A stretch of 16,403 nt of DNA from DATBMY01 sp036554605. GTDB taxonomy: Bacteria; Acidobacteriota; Blastocatellia; UBA7656. A model generated the notes under the pieces. It was not told where the DNA came from and did not search any database. It was given only the letters and a program-made list of their open reading frames with translations. Location of the stretch: the NCBI GenBank assembly GCA_036554605.1, contig DATBMY010000222.1:1-16403 (forward strand). The letters run 5' to 3'. Of the stretch, positions 6,135 to 15,741 are shown in pieces; positions within the stretch are counted from its first letter, which is position 1; each line of letters opens with the position of its first letter. The translations under genes and the position numbers were made by a program.

Positions 6135-6836
6135 ATGAAATATCTTTATACAAGATGGAAAAGGCTCTTATGGCTGCCCGTCGCGGTCTGCCTGCTCGGG
6201 GCCACGCCGGCCCTGGCTCAGGATACCAGGATGGATCTGACCTACCTGGACCGCTTCTCTACGACGGCCGACAAGACCATAGAAGTAAACGTCAACGAAG
6301 CGTTGATCAACCTCGCGATATCGGCCCTCAACCCTCAGCGCTCGCCAAACGAGGCAAAGATCAAAGATATATTGTCGGGCCTGAAAGGGATATACGTCAG
6401 GCGATACGAGTTCGCGGGCGTGGGCGAGTACACGCGCGAAGACGTCGACCACGTGCGCTCTCAGCTGAGCGGGCCGGCCTGGATGAAGGTGGCCAACGTC
6501 CGAAGCAAGCGGCAGGGCAATTTCGACGTGATGCTGATGAGCGAAGGGAGCGTCGTAAGGGGGCTTGTCGTCGTTGCCGAAGAGCCGCGCGCGCTGACGG
6601 TGGTCAACGTTTTTGGCGCAATCGATTTAGCGAAGCTGCGGGATCTGGAAGGCAATTTCGGCATACCCAACTTCGGGCTTGAACAATTTCCCGGCGTGAC
6701 CGTGAAAGAGAATCGCAAGGACAAGCAACCCGACGAGGATCCCGACCAGGGCGCGGATCAAAGCGTAGTTGTCGAGCGACGCGCGGAGAAGAAGCCGCCC
6801 AAACTCATACGGCCCGAAAAACCGCCGCAGGAGTAA
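6135..6836 (+). CDS. Exported DUF4252-family protein
   Basis: A 233-residue protein with a signal peptide (basic start, hydrophobic core about 11-23, cleavage likely after ALA at residue 28). The mature part shows DUF4252 features: a helical start (LTYLDRFSTTADKTIEVNVN), the LKGIYVRRYEF strand (about 83-93), a central YTREDVDHVRSQL helix and the VVVAEEPRALTVVNVFG strand pair. The C-terminal 45 residues are charged, proline-rich and probably disordered. The role of DUF4252 is not known; it is expected in the periplasm or on the envelope. An optimal GGAGG ribosome binding site precedes ATG 6135, 17 bases after the anti-sigma gene, so it belongs to the sigma operon and is a likely target or sensor partner of that system. 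Confidence 0.85.
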   Translation: MKYLYTRWKRLLWLPVAVCLLGATPALAQDTRMDLTYLDRFSTTADKTIEVNVNEALINLAISALNPQRSPNEAKIKDILSGLKGIYVRRYEFAGVGEYTREDVDHVRSQLSGPAWMKVANVRSKRQGNFDVMLMSEGSVVRGLVVVAEEPRALTVVNVFGAIDLAKLRDLEGNFGIPNFGLEQFPGVTVKENRKDKQPDEDPDQGADQSVVVERRAEKKPPKLIRPEKPPQE

Positions 6837-6842
6837 AACGCT

Positions 6843-7457
6843 ATGAAGAGCCGCAACGGGAAAGTCTCTCACCTTCTGGCCGCAGTTGTAGTGCTTGCGA
6901 TGGCGTGCGGGGCGGCGCGCGCGGACGATAAGAGCTTTTCGAGCGTCGTCAAACATATGAAGAGCAGCTATAAGGCGAAGCAGCAGGGTTTTTTTGGAGC
7001 GATGATGCTGGCGAGATTCGCCGTAAAGGTGGTCAAGCCCGCGGGGGTCAAGAACTTTAAAGTAGCTTTTCTTCGCGATCTGGATTTTTCGGAAGGGCCT
7101 CGTCCGGGCGCGAGCGATTTTCACGCGGCGATACGCGACCAGATAAATCCGCTGTGGCAGCCGCTGGTCACTTATAGCGCGCCGGGTCAGAAACAGTGGA
7201 GCTACGTCTATGTCACGCAGGAGAAGAAAGACGTGAAGCTTCTTGTGGTCGCCGTCCTTCGCCACGAAGCCTTCGTCGTGCAGACAAAGTTCAGCCCCGA
7301 AAAGCTCATGGAATTCATGAACGACCCGAAGATCATGGGCATATCGCTAAAGGGCGACCAGCCCCCGCGCGATGGGGCCGAGCATCCTGACGACGATCTT
7401 GATCCCGGCGATGAGCCCAGGCCCGAGGATAGGACGAAGCCACCCGCCGATAAGTAA
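6843..7457 (+). CDS. Second exported DUF4252-like protein
   Basis: A 204-residue protein with a signal peptide (core about 10-22, cleavage likely after ARA at residue 27). The body has the helix-strand layout of its neighbour: VVKPAGVKNFKVAFLRDLDF, then a DFHAAIRDQINPLW helix, WSYVYVTQEKKDVKLLVVAV strands, and EAFVVQTKFSPEKLMEFM. It ends in an acidic, proline-rich tail (about 180-204). Similarity to the preceding protein is in architecture rather than close identity, so they are probably old paralogues. It begins six bases after the previous stop with an AGGAG ribosome binding site, and closes the ECF operon. The function is unknown. Confidence 0.75.
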   Translation: MKSRNGKVSHLLAAVVVLAMACGAARADDKSFSSVVKHMKSSYKAKQQGFFGAMMLARFAVKVVKPAGVKNFKVAFLRDLDFSEGPRPGASDFHAAIRDQINPLWQPLVTYSAPGQKQWSYVYVTQEKKDVKLLVVAVLRHEAFVVQTKFSPEKLMEFMNDPKIMGISLKGDQPPRDGAEHPDDDLDPGDEPRPEDRTKPPADK

Positions 7458-7460
7458 CCC

Positions 7461-7511
7461 GCGGGCGCGATGTTTGTAGGCACTCTCTCTATAGACATCG
7501 CGCTCGTCCGC
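7461..7511 (+). terminator. Stem-loop after the ECF operon; candidate terminator or attenuator
   Basis: GCGCGATGT (7465-7473) and ACATCGCGC (7495-7503) form a perfect nine-base-pair stem with a 21-base loop. An outer GCGG (7461-7464) can also pair with CCGC (7508-7511) across a four-base bulge. It lies directly after the second DUF4252 stop and 59 bases before the AarF gene. No T run follows, so intrinsic termination is doubtful. Confidence 0.45.
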
Positions 7512-7569
7512 ATTTTGCTCATCGCGGCCGTCTGGACAGCCCCTGCGCATTTCAACATAATCCTGGTGA

Positions 7570-9246
7570 ATGGGAATATCGCTCAAGCCTCAACACCTCA
7601 AGCGCTATAAAGACATCGCGTTGCTTCTGTGGAAGTACGGCCGCTCGGACCTTGTAAAGAATGCCGGGCTCGACGACGTGCTCAAGGAAGAAGGGACGAG
7701 TCTTGCCGAGGTAGAGACCCCGCCCGAAGCCCGGGCTCTGGCCGATGATCTTGAGCGCATGGGGCCGACTTTTATAAAGCTCGGCCAGCTGCTTTCGACG
7801 CGGCCCGACATGTTTCCGGATGCATATCTGCAAGCTCTCACGAGGCTGCAAGACAAGGTCGAGCCGTTCGCTTATGAAGAGGTGGAGCAGATAGTCCAGG
7901 CGGAGCTTGGCGTGCGCATATCTAAAGGCTTCCAGGAATTCGACCGCGAGCCTATGGCCGCGGCGAGTCTCGGCCAGGTGCATCGCGCGATGCTTCGCGA
8001 CGGGCGACTGGTCGCGGTCAAGGTCCAGCGCCCCAACATCCGCGAGCAGATAATCGAAGATCTGGAAGCAATCGCGGAAGTGGCCGAGTTTCTCGACAGC
8101 CATACGGAAGCGGGTCGCCACTACCAGTTTCAAAAGATACTCGAAGAGTTCCGAAAGAGCCTGCTACGGGAGCTGGACTACAGGCTCGAAGCGACGAACC
8201 TCGCGACGATGAACGAGGTATTGAAGGACTTCGATCACATAGTGGTGCCCGCGCCCGTCGACGATTACACGACCTCGCGGGTGCTGACGATGGACTACAT
8301 TCGCGGGCGCAAGATAACGTCGCTCACGCCGCTCACGCGGATTGAGGTCGACGGCATCACGCTTGCGGACCAGCTCTTTCGCGCATACCTCAAGCAGATA
8401 CTCGTCGATGGGGTATTTCACGCCGACCCGCATCCGGGCAACGTCTTTCTCACCGACGACGGCCGCATCGCTTTGATCGACCTGGGGATGGTCGCGCGCC
8501 TCTCGCCCGACCTACAGGAGAAGCTACTACAGCTGCTGCTCGCAATCAGCGAAGGGCGCGGCGACGACGCGGCGACTTTTGCGATAAGGATAGGCGAGCG
8601 GCGCGAAGGGTTTGATGAAGAGGGATTTCGCCGCCAGGTCAACGACATGGTCGCGCGCCAGCAGGGCGCGTCGCCCGACCAGATAGAGATAGGGAAGATC
8701 GTGCTTGAAGTGACCCGAATCGCGGGCGATTGTCTTATAAGAATACCGCCCGAGATGACCATGCTCGGCAAGACCCTGCTCAACCTCGACCAGATAGGAT
8801 GGACGCTGGACCCTGAGTTCGACCCGAACGCGGCCATACGCCGTCACGCGGGCGAGATAATGCAAGAGCGGCTCCGGCGCTCCGTCTCTCCCGGCAACAT
8901 CTTCGCCTCCTTGCTCGACATGAAGGATTTCGTCGAGATGATGCCGCGGCGGGTCAATAAGATTTTAGAGCGCGTCGCCAATAACGAGATCGAGGTGAAA
9001 GTTAACGCCATAGACGAGCACCGGTTGATGGAGGGGCTGCAAAAGATAGCCAACCGCATAACGATGGGGCTGGTTCTTGCGGCGCTCATAATCGGGGCGG
9101 CGATGCTTATGAGCGTACAGACCGACTGGACGATATTCGGCTATCCGGGCCTCGCGATCATATTCTTCCTGGCCGCGGCCACGGGCGGCCTTCTGCTCGT
9201 TTTCAATATACTCTTCTATGACGAGCGGCCGAAAAAGAAGGAGTGA
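7570..9246 (+). CDS. ABC1/UbiB (AarF) family atypical kinase, membrane anchored
   Basis: A 558-residue full-length ABC1/UbiB protein. Landmarks are the family KxGQ motif (FIKLGQ, Lys70-Gln73), the alanine-rich loop AAASLGQVH (130-138) replacing the kinase glycine loop, the nucleotide lysine in VAVKVQRP (Lys151), the catalytic HADPHPGN (284-291, Asp286 and Asn291) and the metal-binding DLG (304-306; most relatives have DFG). Two C-terminal transmembrane helices follow (about 500-516 and 526-549). Family members bind ATP and support synthesis or handling of ubiquinone, menaquinone or other isoprenoid lipids at the inner membrane; the substrate here is unknown and no quinone genes are nearby, so I do not assign ubiB. 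ATG 7570 has only a weak GGTGA ribosome binding site. It is 112 bases from the ECF operon and may be transcribed separately. Confidence 0.93.
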   Translation: MGISLKPQHLKRYKDIALLLWKYGRSDLVKNAGLDDVLKEEGTSLAEVETPPEARALADDLERMGPTFIKLGQLLSTRPDMFPDAYLQALTRLQDKVEPFAYEEVEQIVQAELGVRISKGFQEFDREPMAAASLGQVHRAMLRDGRLVAVKVQRPNIREQIIEDLEAIAEVAEFLDSHTEAGRHYQFQKILEEFRKSLLRELDYRLEATNLATMNEVLKDFDHIVVPAPVDDYTTSRVLTMDYIRGRKITSLTPLTRIEVDGITLADQLFRAYLKQILVDGVFHADPHPGNVFLTDDGRIALIDLGMVARLSPDLQEKLLQLLLAISEGRGDDAATFAIRIGERREGFDEEGFRRQVNDMVARQQGASPDQIEIGKIVLEVTRIAGDCLIRIPPEMTMLGKTLLNLDQIGWTLDPEFDPNAAIRRHAGEIMQERLRRSVSPGNIFASLLDMKDFVEMMPRRVNKILERVANNEIEVKVNAIDEHRLMEGLQKIANRITMGLVLAALIIGAAMLMSVQTDWTIFGYPGLAIIFFLAAATGGLLLVFNILFYDERPKKKE

Positions 9247-9274
9247 GCAAGTCGCGCTCACGCGAGCGGCTTGC

Positions 9275-9304
9275 TTGACTGACTGGTGGCCGGGCTCTTA
9301 AACT
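9275..9304 (+). promoter_or_regulatory. Weak candidate promoter upstream of aconitase
   Basis: TTGACT (9275-9280), 18 bases, TAAACT (9299-9304) within the 189-base gap between the AarF and aconitase genes. A good -35 but only a moderate -10. It would give a leader of about 125 bases containing the hairpin at 9343-9365. Confidence 0.3.
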
Positions 9305-9342
9305 AATACTCATTAGTCATATCGTAGTTGACCTCATGACAC

Positions 9343-9365
9343 GGCCAAAGCGCGAAAGCGCGGCC
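9343..9365 (+). promoter_or_regulatory. Hairpin with GAAA tetraloop upstream of aconitase
   Basis: GGCC (9343-9346), three bulged A, GCGC (9350-9353), loop GAAA, GCGC (9358-9361), GGCC (9362-9365): eight base pairs capped by a stable GNRA loop. It ends 70 bases before the aconitase ATG. It could end AarF transcription or lie in the aconitase leader; no T run follows. Confidence 0.4.
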
Positions 9366-9435
9366 TTAACAAGCGCGGTGGGCCACCTCGAACCCGCATC
9401 GAGCCGCACCCGCGGATAAACGGTAGATTATCTAT

Positions 9436-12330
<2,895 letters not shown>

Positions 12331-12334
12331 GAAT

Positions 12335-12378
12335 CAGGGAGCGAGACGCTAAAGATCTCGCTCCCTGTTCCTCTAACG
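12335..12378 (+). terminator. Intrinsic-type terminator after aconitase
   Basis: CAGGGAGCGAGA (12335-12346) pairs perfectly with TCTCGCTCCCTG (12356-12367), 12 base pairs with a nine-base loop, four bases after the aconitase stop. The tail TTCCTCT is only modestly T-rich, but the stem is the strongest in the window. Confidence 0.75.
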
Positions 12379-12443
12379 ATCAAATGGCGTCGATACTCGC
12401 CAGACTTTAGCCGGGTGTGGTCAGCGCTATTAGAAAATTCCTG

Positions 12444-12472
12444 TTGAGTCAAAACCGAAATCTGCATATACT
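12444..12472 (+). promoter_or_regulatory. Promoter of the PilZ gene
   Basis: TTGAGT (12444-12449), 17 bases, TATACT (12467-12472). Good -10, fair -35 and optimal spacing, directly after the aconitase terminator. Transcription would begin near 12479, giving a leader of about 90 bases that ends in AAAGGAG (12554-12560), ten bases before the PilZ ATG. Confidence 0.6.
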
Positions 12473-12570
12473 GGGCGCGCCCTTAGAGGGTCGGGTCTTC
12501 TGCTATGAGTTCGGGAAAGAAAACCTCACCTGCCATCAATGCCACGCCAGGCTAAAGGAGCTTTTGTCCT

Positions 12571-13041
12571 ATGTCGGGCTTTTGCGACCGATGCAACGAG
12601 AGAACTAGCCATATCGTAAATATCACTAACCTCGCGGAGCTTGCTCCGGTAAAGCACCTCGGATACCGGCAGGTATGCGCGCCCTGTTATGACGATCTGC
12701 TCGCGGAAGCTGGCGAGATCGACGAGCAGGACGAAGACCGTCGCGCCGAGCCGCGCGCGAAGGTATCGATAAAGGCGCGCGTCGAAGGCAATACATCGCA
12801 CCTCGATGCGTTCGCCGACGAGATGACTATCGAAGAGATAAGCCCTTCGGGTCTTCGCCTGCACACGGGCCGCGAGGTCGACCCCGGCACGGTGCTGAAG
12901 GTGACCATACCATCTTACGATTTCGAGGCGACCGCAATAGTCGAAGCCGTATGGCGCGACGGAGGCCAGCACAGCGTCGGCTTGAAATTGATCGAGCCGA
13001 GCGACGGCTGGCAAAAGGTCTGGGAAGACAACAACCAGTGA
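12571..13041 (+). CDS. PilZ-domain protein with an N-terminal zinc-ribbon-like region
   Basis: A 156-residue soluble protein. Residues 1-40 carry two CxxC pairs, CDRC (5-8) and CAPC (36-39), spaced like a zinc ribbon. After an acidic linker (about 45-57) a PilZ domain spans about 57-148, with the RxxxR element RAEPR (58-62) and the second motif as EISPSG (89-94), where most c-di-GMP binders have Asp or Asn in the first position. The domain ends with the usual AIVEAVWRDGGQHSVGLKLIE strands. PilZ domains bind cyclic di-GMP and pass the signal to a partner. The zinc part may dock on a protein or nucleic acid; the target is unknown. ATG 12571 is supported by an AAAGGAG site. An upstream terminator and promoter indicate its own transcript; a heptad-repeat arm begins directly at its stop. 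Confidence 0.88.
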   Translation: MSGFCDRCNERTSHIVNITNLAELAPVKHLGYRQVCAPCYDDLLAEAGEIDEQDEDRRAEPRAKVSIKARVEGNTSHLDAFADEMTIEEISPSGLRLHTGREVDPGTVLKVTIPSYDFEATAIVEAVWRDGGQHSVGLKLIEPSDGWQKVWEDNNQ

Positions 13042-13199
13042 TCAGGGGCCAGAGGCCAGGGGCCGGGGGTCAGGGATTGGCGGTTAGGACGATGGCTTCT
13101 AAACTAAAGACTCCAGTCTTGAGATAGCTGGTGAGAATTCGATGAGTATACTTGTATGCGAGATTCCCTGACCACTGACCCCCGGCCTCTGGCCCCCGG
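13042..13199. repeat. Heptad-repeat inverted element 1 between PilZ and threonine synthase genes
   Basis: The left arm (13042-13076) is five tandem copies of a seven-base unit, consensus YCAGGGG, starting at the first base after the PilZ stop, with two decayed units up to 13090. The right arm (13165-13199) is five units of the reverse complement, consensus CCCCTGR. The arms are separated by 88 bases containing a small perfect inverted repeat, AAGACT-CC-AGTCTT (13107-13120). The right arm lies inside the threonine synthase frame. The layout resembles a non-coding mobile or structural repeat. Confidence 0.85.
13147..13152 (+). promoter_or_regulatory. TATACT -10-like box just before the threonine synthase start
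   Basis: TATACT ends three bases before ATG 13156 and lies in the spacer of heptad element 1. No acceptable -35 is found at 16-18 bases. If used, the transcript would begin at or just inside the start codon, implying a leaderless message or a later start. Weak evidence. Confidence 0.2.
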
Positions 13200-14520
13200 C
13201 CTTGCCTGCATCGAGCCCGGCTGCAAGAGCCGCTACGCTATCAATCGACGGATATATACCTGCACAGCGTGCGGCGGACTGCTCGACGTGGCTTACGATT
13301 TCAGCGCGAGCGAAAACGCGAGAGATTTAATAGCGCTTTTCGCACGGCGCAAATCCTCGGAGTTAGAGCTTGATCGAAGCGGCGTGTGGCGGTTCCGCGA
13401 GCTGATCCCCTTCGTATCCGACCCGTCGCTGGTCGTCACGCTCTTTGAAGGCAACACGCCGCTTTACGACGCGCCGCGCTCGGCGCGCTATTCGGGTCTG
13501 GACCGCCTGAGGCTCAAGCACCAGGGGCTGAATCCGACCGGCTCTTTCAAGGATAACGGCATGACGACCGGCCTCACGCAGGCGCGTGCGCTTGGCGCGA
13601 CGGCGGTCGCGTGCGCCTCGACCGGCAACACGTCGGCTTCAATGGCCGCATACGCCGCGCGCGCCGGCCTTCGCGCTCTGGTCTTCATCCCCGCCGGCCA
13701 GATTGCTTACGGCAAGCTCTCGCAGTCGCTCGAATACGGCGCGCTGGTCATAGAAGTGGAAGGCAACTTCGATGACGCCATGCGCGTTGTGCGCGAGATC
13801 GCCGAAGAGACCGGCGTCTATCTTCTGAACTCAATAAACCCGTTCCGGCTCGAAGGGCAGAAGGCCATAGTCATAGAGATGATGGAGCAGTGCGCGTGGC
13901 AGCCGCCCGACTGGATCGTTCTGCCCGGCGGCAACCTCGGCAATACGTCGGCCTTCGGCAAGGCGCTCTGGGAGCTGAGAGAGCATGGCTTTATCAACCG
14001 GATGCCGCGTCTTGCGGTCATACAGGCCGAAGCGTCGTCACCTTTTTATGACCTGTTCATCTCATCAGACAAAACGCGCTTCAATGCCCTTGAGCGGCCC
14101 GCGACGCTTGCGACCGCAATCAGAATCGGCAACCCGGTTTCATGGAAGAAGGCGCTACGCGCGCTCAACTGCACAAAGGGCGTGGTCGAGCGCGTCAGCG
14201 AACAGGAGATAGCCGACGCCAAGGCGATAATCGGCCTCGACGGAATCGGGTGCGAGCCCGCGTCGGCCGCAACGCTTGCGGGCATTCAAAAGCTCGTGTG
14301 GGCGGGCGTGATCGCGCCTTCCGAAACGGTGATCGCCGTGCTGACGGGCAATCTCTTGAAAGACCCTGATTACACAATCGGCTATCACACGGGGAGCCTC
14401 TCGCTCGAAGTCGACGGCGGCAGCCGGCAGATTCGCGGCCAATTCGCTAACCGTCCCGCGCGCGTCGCGGCGGATAAAGATGCGATCAAACGGTTGATTG
14501 CTGAGATTGAAGGCGAGTGA
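13156..14520 (+). CDS. thrC: Threonine synthase (PLP-dependent, fold type II)
   Basis: A 454-residue threonine synthase, which turns O-phosphohomoserine into threonine with pyridoxal phosphate in the cytoplasm. It has the PLP lysine in GSFKDNG (Lys132), the substrate loop ASTGNTSAS (154-162), the phosphate-binding PGGNLGNTSA (about 258-267) and GCEPASAAT near the C-terminus. An N-terminal zinc ribbon is indicated by Cys18, Cys23, Cys36 and Cys39, as in many bacterial ThrC proteins. ATG 13156 is the only canonical in-frame start after the upstream stop at 13132, and it has no convincing ribosome binding site. Residues 4-15 (SLTTDPRPLAPG) are encoded by the right arm of heptad element 1, so the N-terminus was probably formed by that repeat. 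No other threonine pathway gene is adjacent. It ends 15 bases from the convergent SCO gene. Confidence 0.95.
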   Translation: MRDSLTTDPRPLAPGLACIEPGCKSRYAINRRIYTCTACGGLLDVAYDFSASENARDLIALFARRKSSELELDRSGVWRFRELIPFVSDPSLVVTLFEGNTPLYDAPRSARYSGLDRLRLKHQGLNPTGSFKDNGMTTGLTQARALGATAVACASTGNTSASMAAYAARAGLRALVFIPAGQIAYGKLSQSLEYGALVIEVEGNFDDAMRVVREIAEETGVYLLNSINPFRLEGQKAIVIEMMEQCAWQPPDWIVLPGGNLGNTSAFGKALWELREHGFINRMPRLAVIQAEASSPFYDLFISSDKTRFNALERPATLATAIRIGNPVSWKKALRALNCTKGVVERVSEQEIADAKAIIGLDGIGCEPASAATLAGIQKLVWAGVIAPSETVIAVLTGNLLKDPDYTIGYHTGSLSLEVDGGSRQIRGQFANRPARVAADKDAIKRLIAEIEGE

Positions 14521-14535
14521 TTGAGTGGCGAGAAT

Positions 14536-15732
14536 CTATTGCTTTCTGATGCCGACTACGAGAAAGCCGTCGCGCTTTGCCATTAAATCGAAACTGACGC
14601 GGTCGCCCGCCGCTATTTTTTCGAGCAGCGATTTATTGCTGACCGGAAAAGGCATGTTCATGGCGGGCATCAGCCCCTTGATCTCTTCGTGGTTTATCTG
14701 CACGACGGTCCTCTCCTCGTTTACCGATTCGACGACCCCCGTGGCTTGATAGACCTTATCCACCTCGGCGCTATCCGTCACCGGTTTCGGATTTGCCTCG
14801 GTCTCCTTACGCGCTTGAGTTGCTTCCGGCCGCTTTAAATTCTTTAGCTCGGCCACGACCTCCGAGGGCTTCCAGTCATTGCCGTGATAAAACTTCACGA
14901 GCTTCCCGTCGGGCGCGATTATGGCGGTGATGAGGTTATGAACTATCTGGTCGCTCTCTTCGTGATACCAGAGACCGAAATAACCGGCTATATGCTTTAC
15001 CTGTTCTTCATCGCCGGTCGCAAATTCCCAGTGCGAAAAAGTCTGGTTGCCCGCGTTGCCTACCTGAGGCGCGGCGTAATTGCGCAGCACTTCCGGCGTG
15101 TCGTAGGCCGGGTCCACGGTAACGCTGAGCAGGTGCGTCGACTTATAGAGCGCCGGGTCGGTCTTTAGCGCGCGCTCAACCTCCGCGAAATTGCTCGTCA
15201 TCAGGGGGCACTGGTCGGGCAGCGGGCATCGCGTATATATGAAAGTGAGCGCGAGCGCGCGGCCGTGATACTGGTGAATGCTTATGGGCTTGCCGTCCTG
15301 ATTGACGAGCGCGAAGTTGGGAACCTGTTCGCCGGGCTTCATGCCGGGAATCTTTTCAGGCGGGGCGAGGCTTGCGCCCTCGACGCTTTCGCGGGCGAAA
15401 GTGACCTCTTCGAGCCAGGAGCTCAAGCCGTCGACCACGAGCGTCGCCGCTATGCGATCGCCTTCGGCCATCCCGGATTTGATGGGCCATGGATCTTTCA
15501 GCTTGAACGGCATCGTCATCGCTTCCATGTAGCCGGGTATAGGCTCGTGCGCTATTGTTACGGTCCCGCTGCGCTCATCCACGTCGACCACTTTGCCTCG
15601 AAGCTCGTAGCGGTCCCGCGCGCCGCGATTCATCAAAGTAAAAGCGATTATCACCAGGCCCGCCGCGATCAAAGCGAGCGCGGCCGTGATTTGAAAAGCG
15701 CGGTTCTTAAGTAAATCTGCCAGGGAACTCAT
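14536..15732 (-). CDS. Membrane-anchored CusF-SCO-CusF three-domain copper protein
   Basis: A 398-residue protein with an N-terminal membrane anchor (about 13-34). A CusF-like copper-binding domain follows (about 42-112; His62 and the MTM methionines 72 and 74), then a SCO1/SenC thioredoxin-fold domain (about 130-300), then a second CusF-like domain (about 328-397; His348 and Met358, Met360). The SCO domain has Cys169 and Cys175 in CPLPDQCP, five residues apart instead of the usual three, and His265 as the likely third ligand. SCO proteins insert copper into the CuA centre of cytochrome oxidase or act as thiol reductases outside the cytoplasm; the CusF domains may deliver Cu(I). The CusF tryptophan is not seen in either copy. 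No oxidase genes are in view. The ATG has no clear ribosome binding site because a heptad-repeat arm ends about nine bases upstream. Confidence 0.9.
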   Translation of the reverse strand: MSSLADLLKNRAFQITAALALIAAGLVIIAFTLMNRGARDRYELRGKVVDVDERSGTVTIAHEPIPGYMEAMTMPFKLKDPWPIKSGMAEGDRIAATLVVDGLSSWLEEVTFARESVEGASLAPPEKIPGMKPGEQVPNFALVNQDGKPISIHQYHGRALALTFIYTRCPLPDQCPLMTSNFAEVERALKTDPALYKSTHLLSVTVDPAYDTPEVLRNYAAPQVGNAGNQTFSHWEFATGDEEQVKHIAGYFGLWYHEESDQIVHNLITAIIAPDGKLVKFYHGNDWKPSEVVAELKNLKRPEATQARKETEANPKPVTDSAEVDKVYQATGVVESVNEERTVVQINHEEIKGLMPAMNMPFPVSNKSLLEKIAAGDRVSFDLMAKRDGFLVVGIRKQ

Positions 15733-15741
15733 AACATCAAA

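Noticed and set aside
7470..7610. 46-codon frame with a hydrophobic stretch overlapping the AarF start
   Set aside because: It has no ribosome binding site, its start lies within the stem-loop, and its end runs into the AarF coding sequence. Kept only as a weak possibility.
12417..12608. 63-codon GTG-started frame ahead of the PilZ gene
   Set aside because: It begins upstream of the predicted promoter, has no ribosome binding site and overlaps the PilZ start; its cysteines do not form a convincing motif.
13042..13199. Heptad arrays considered as a CRISPR array
   Set aside because: The units are seven bases, directly adjacent and inverted in two arms, with no unique spacers and no cas genes.
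14521..14535. Possible bidirectional terminator between convergent thrC and SCO genes
   Set aside because: Only 15 bases separate the stops and no hairpin is visible there.
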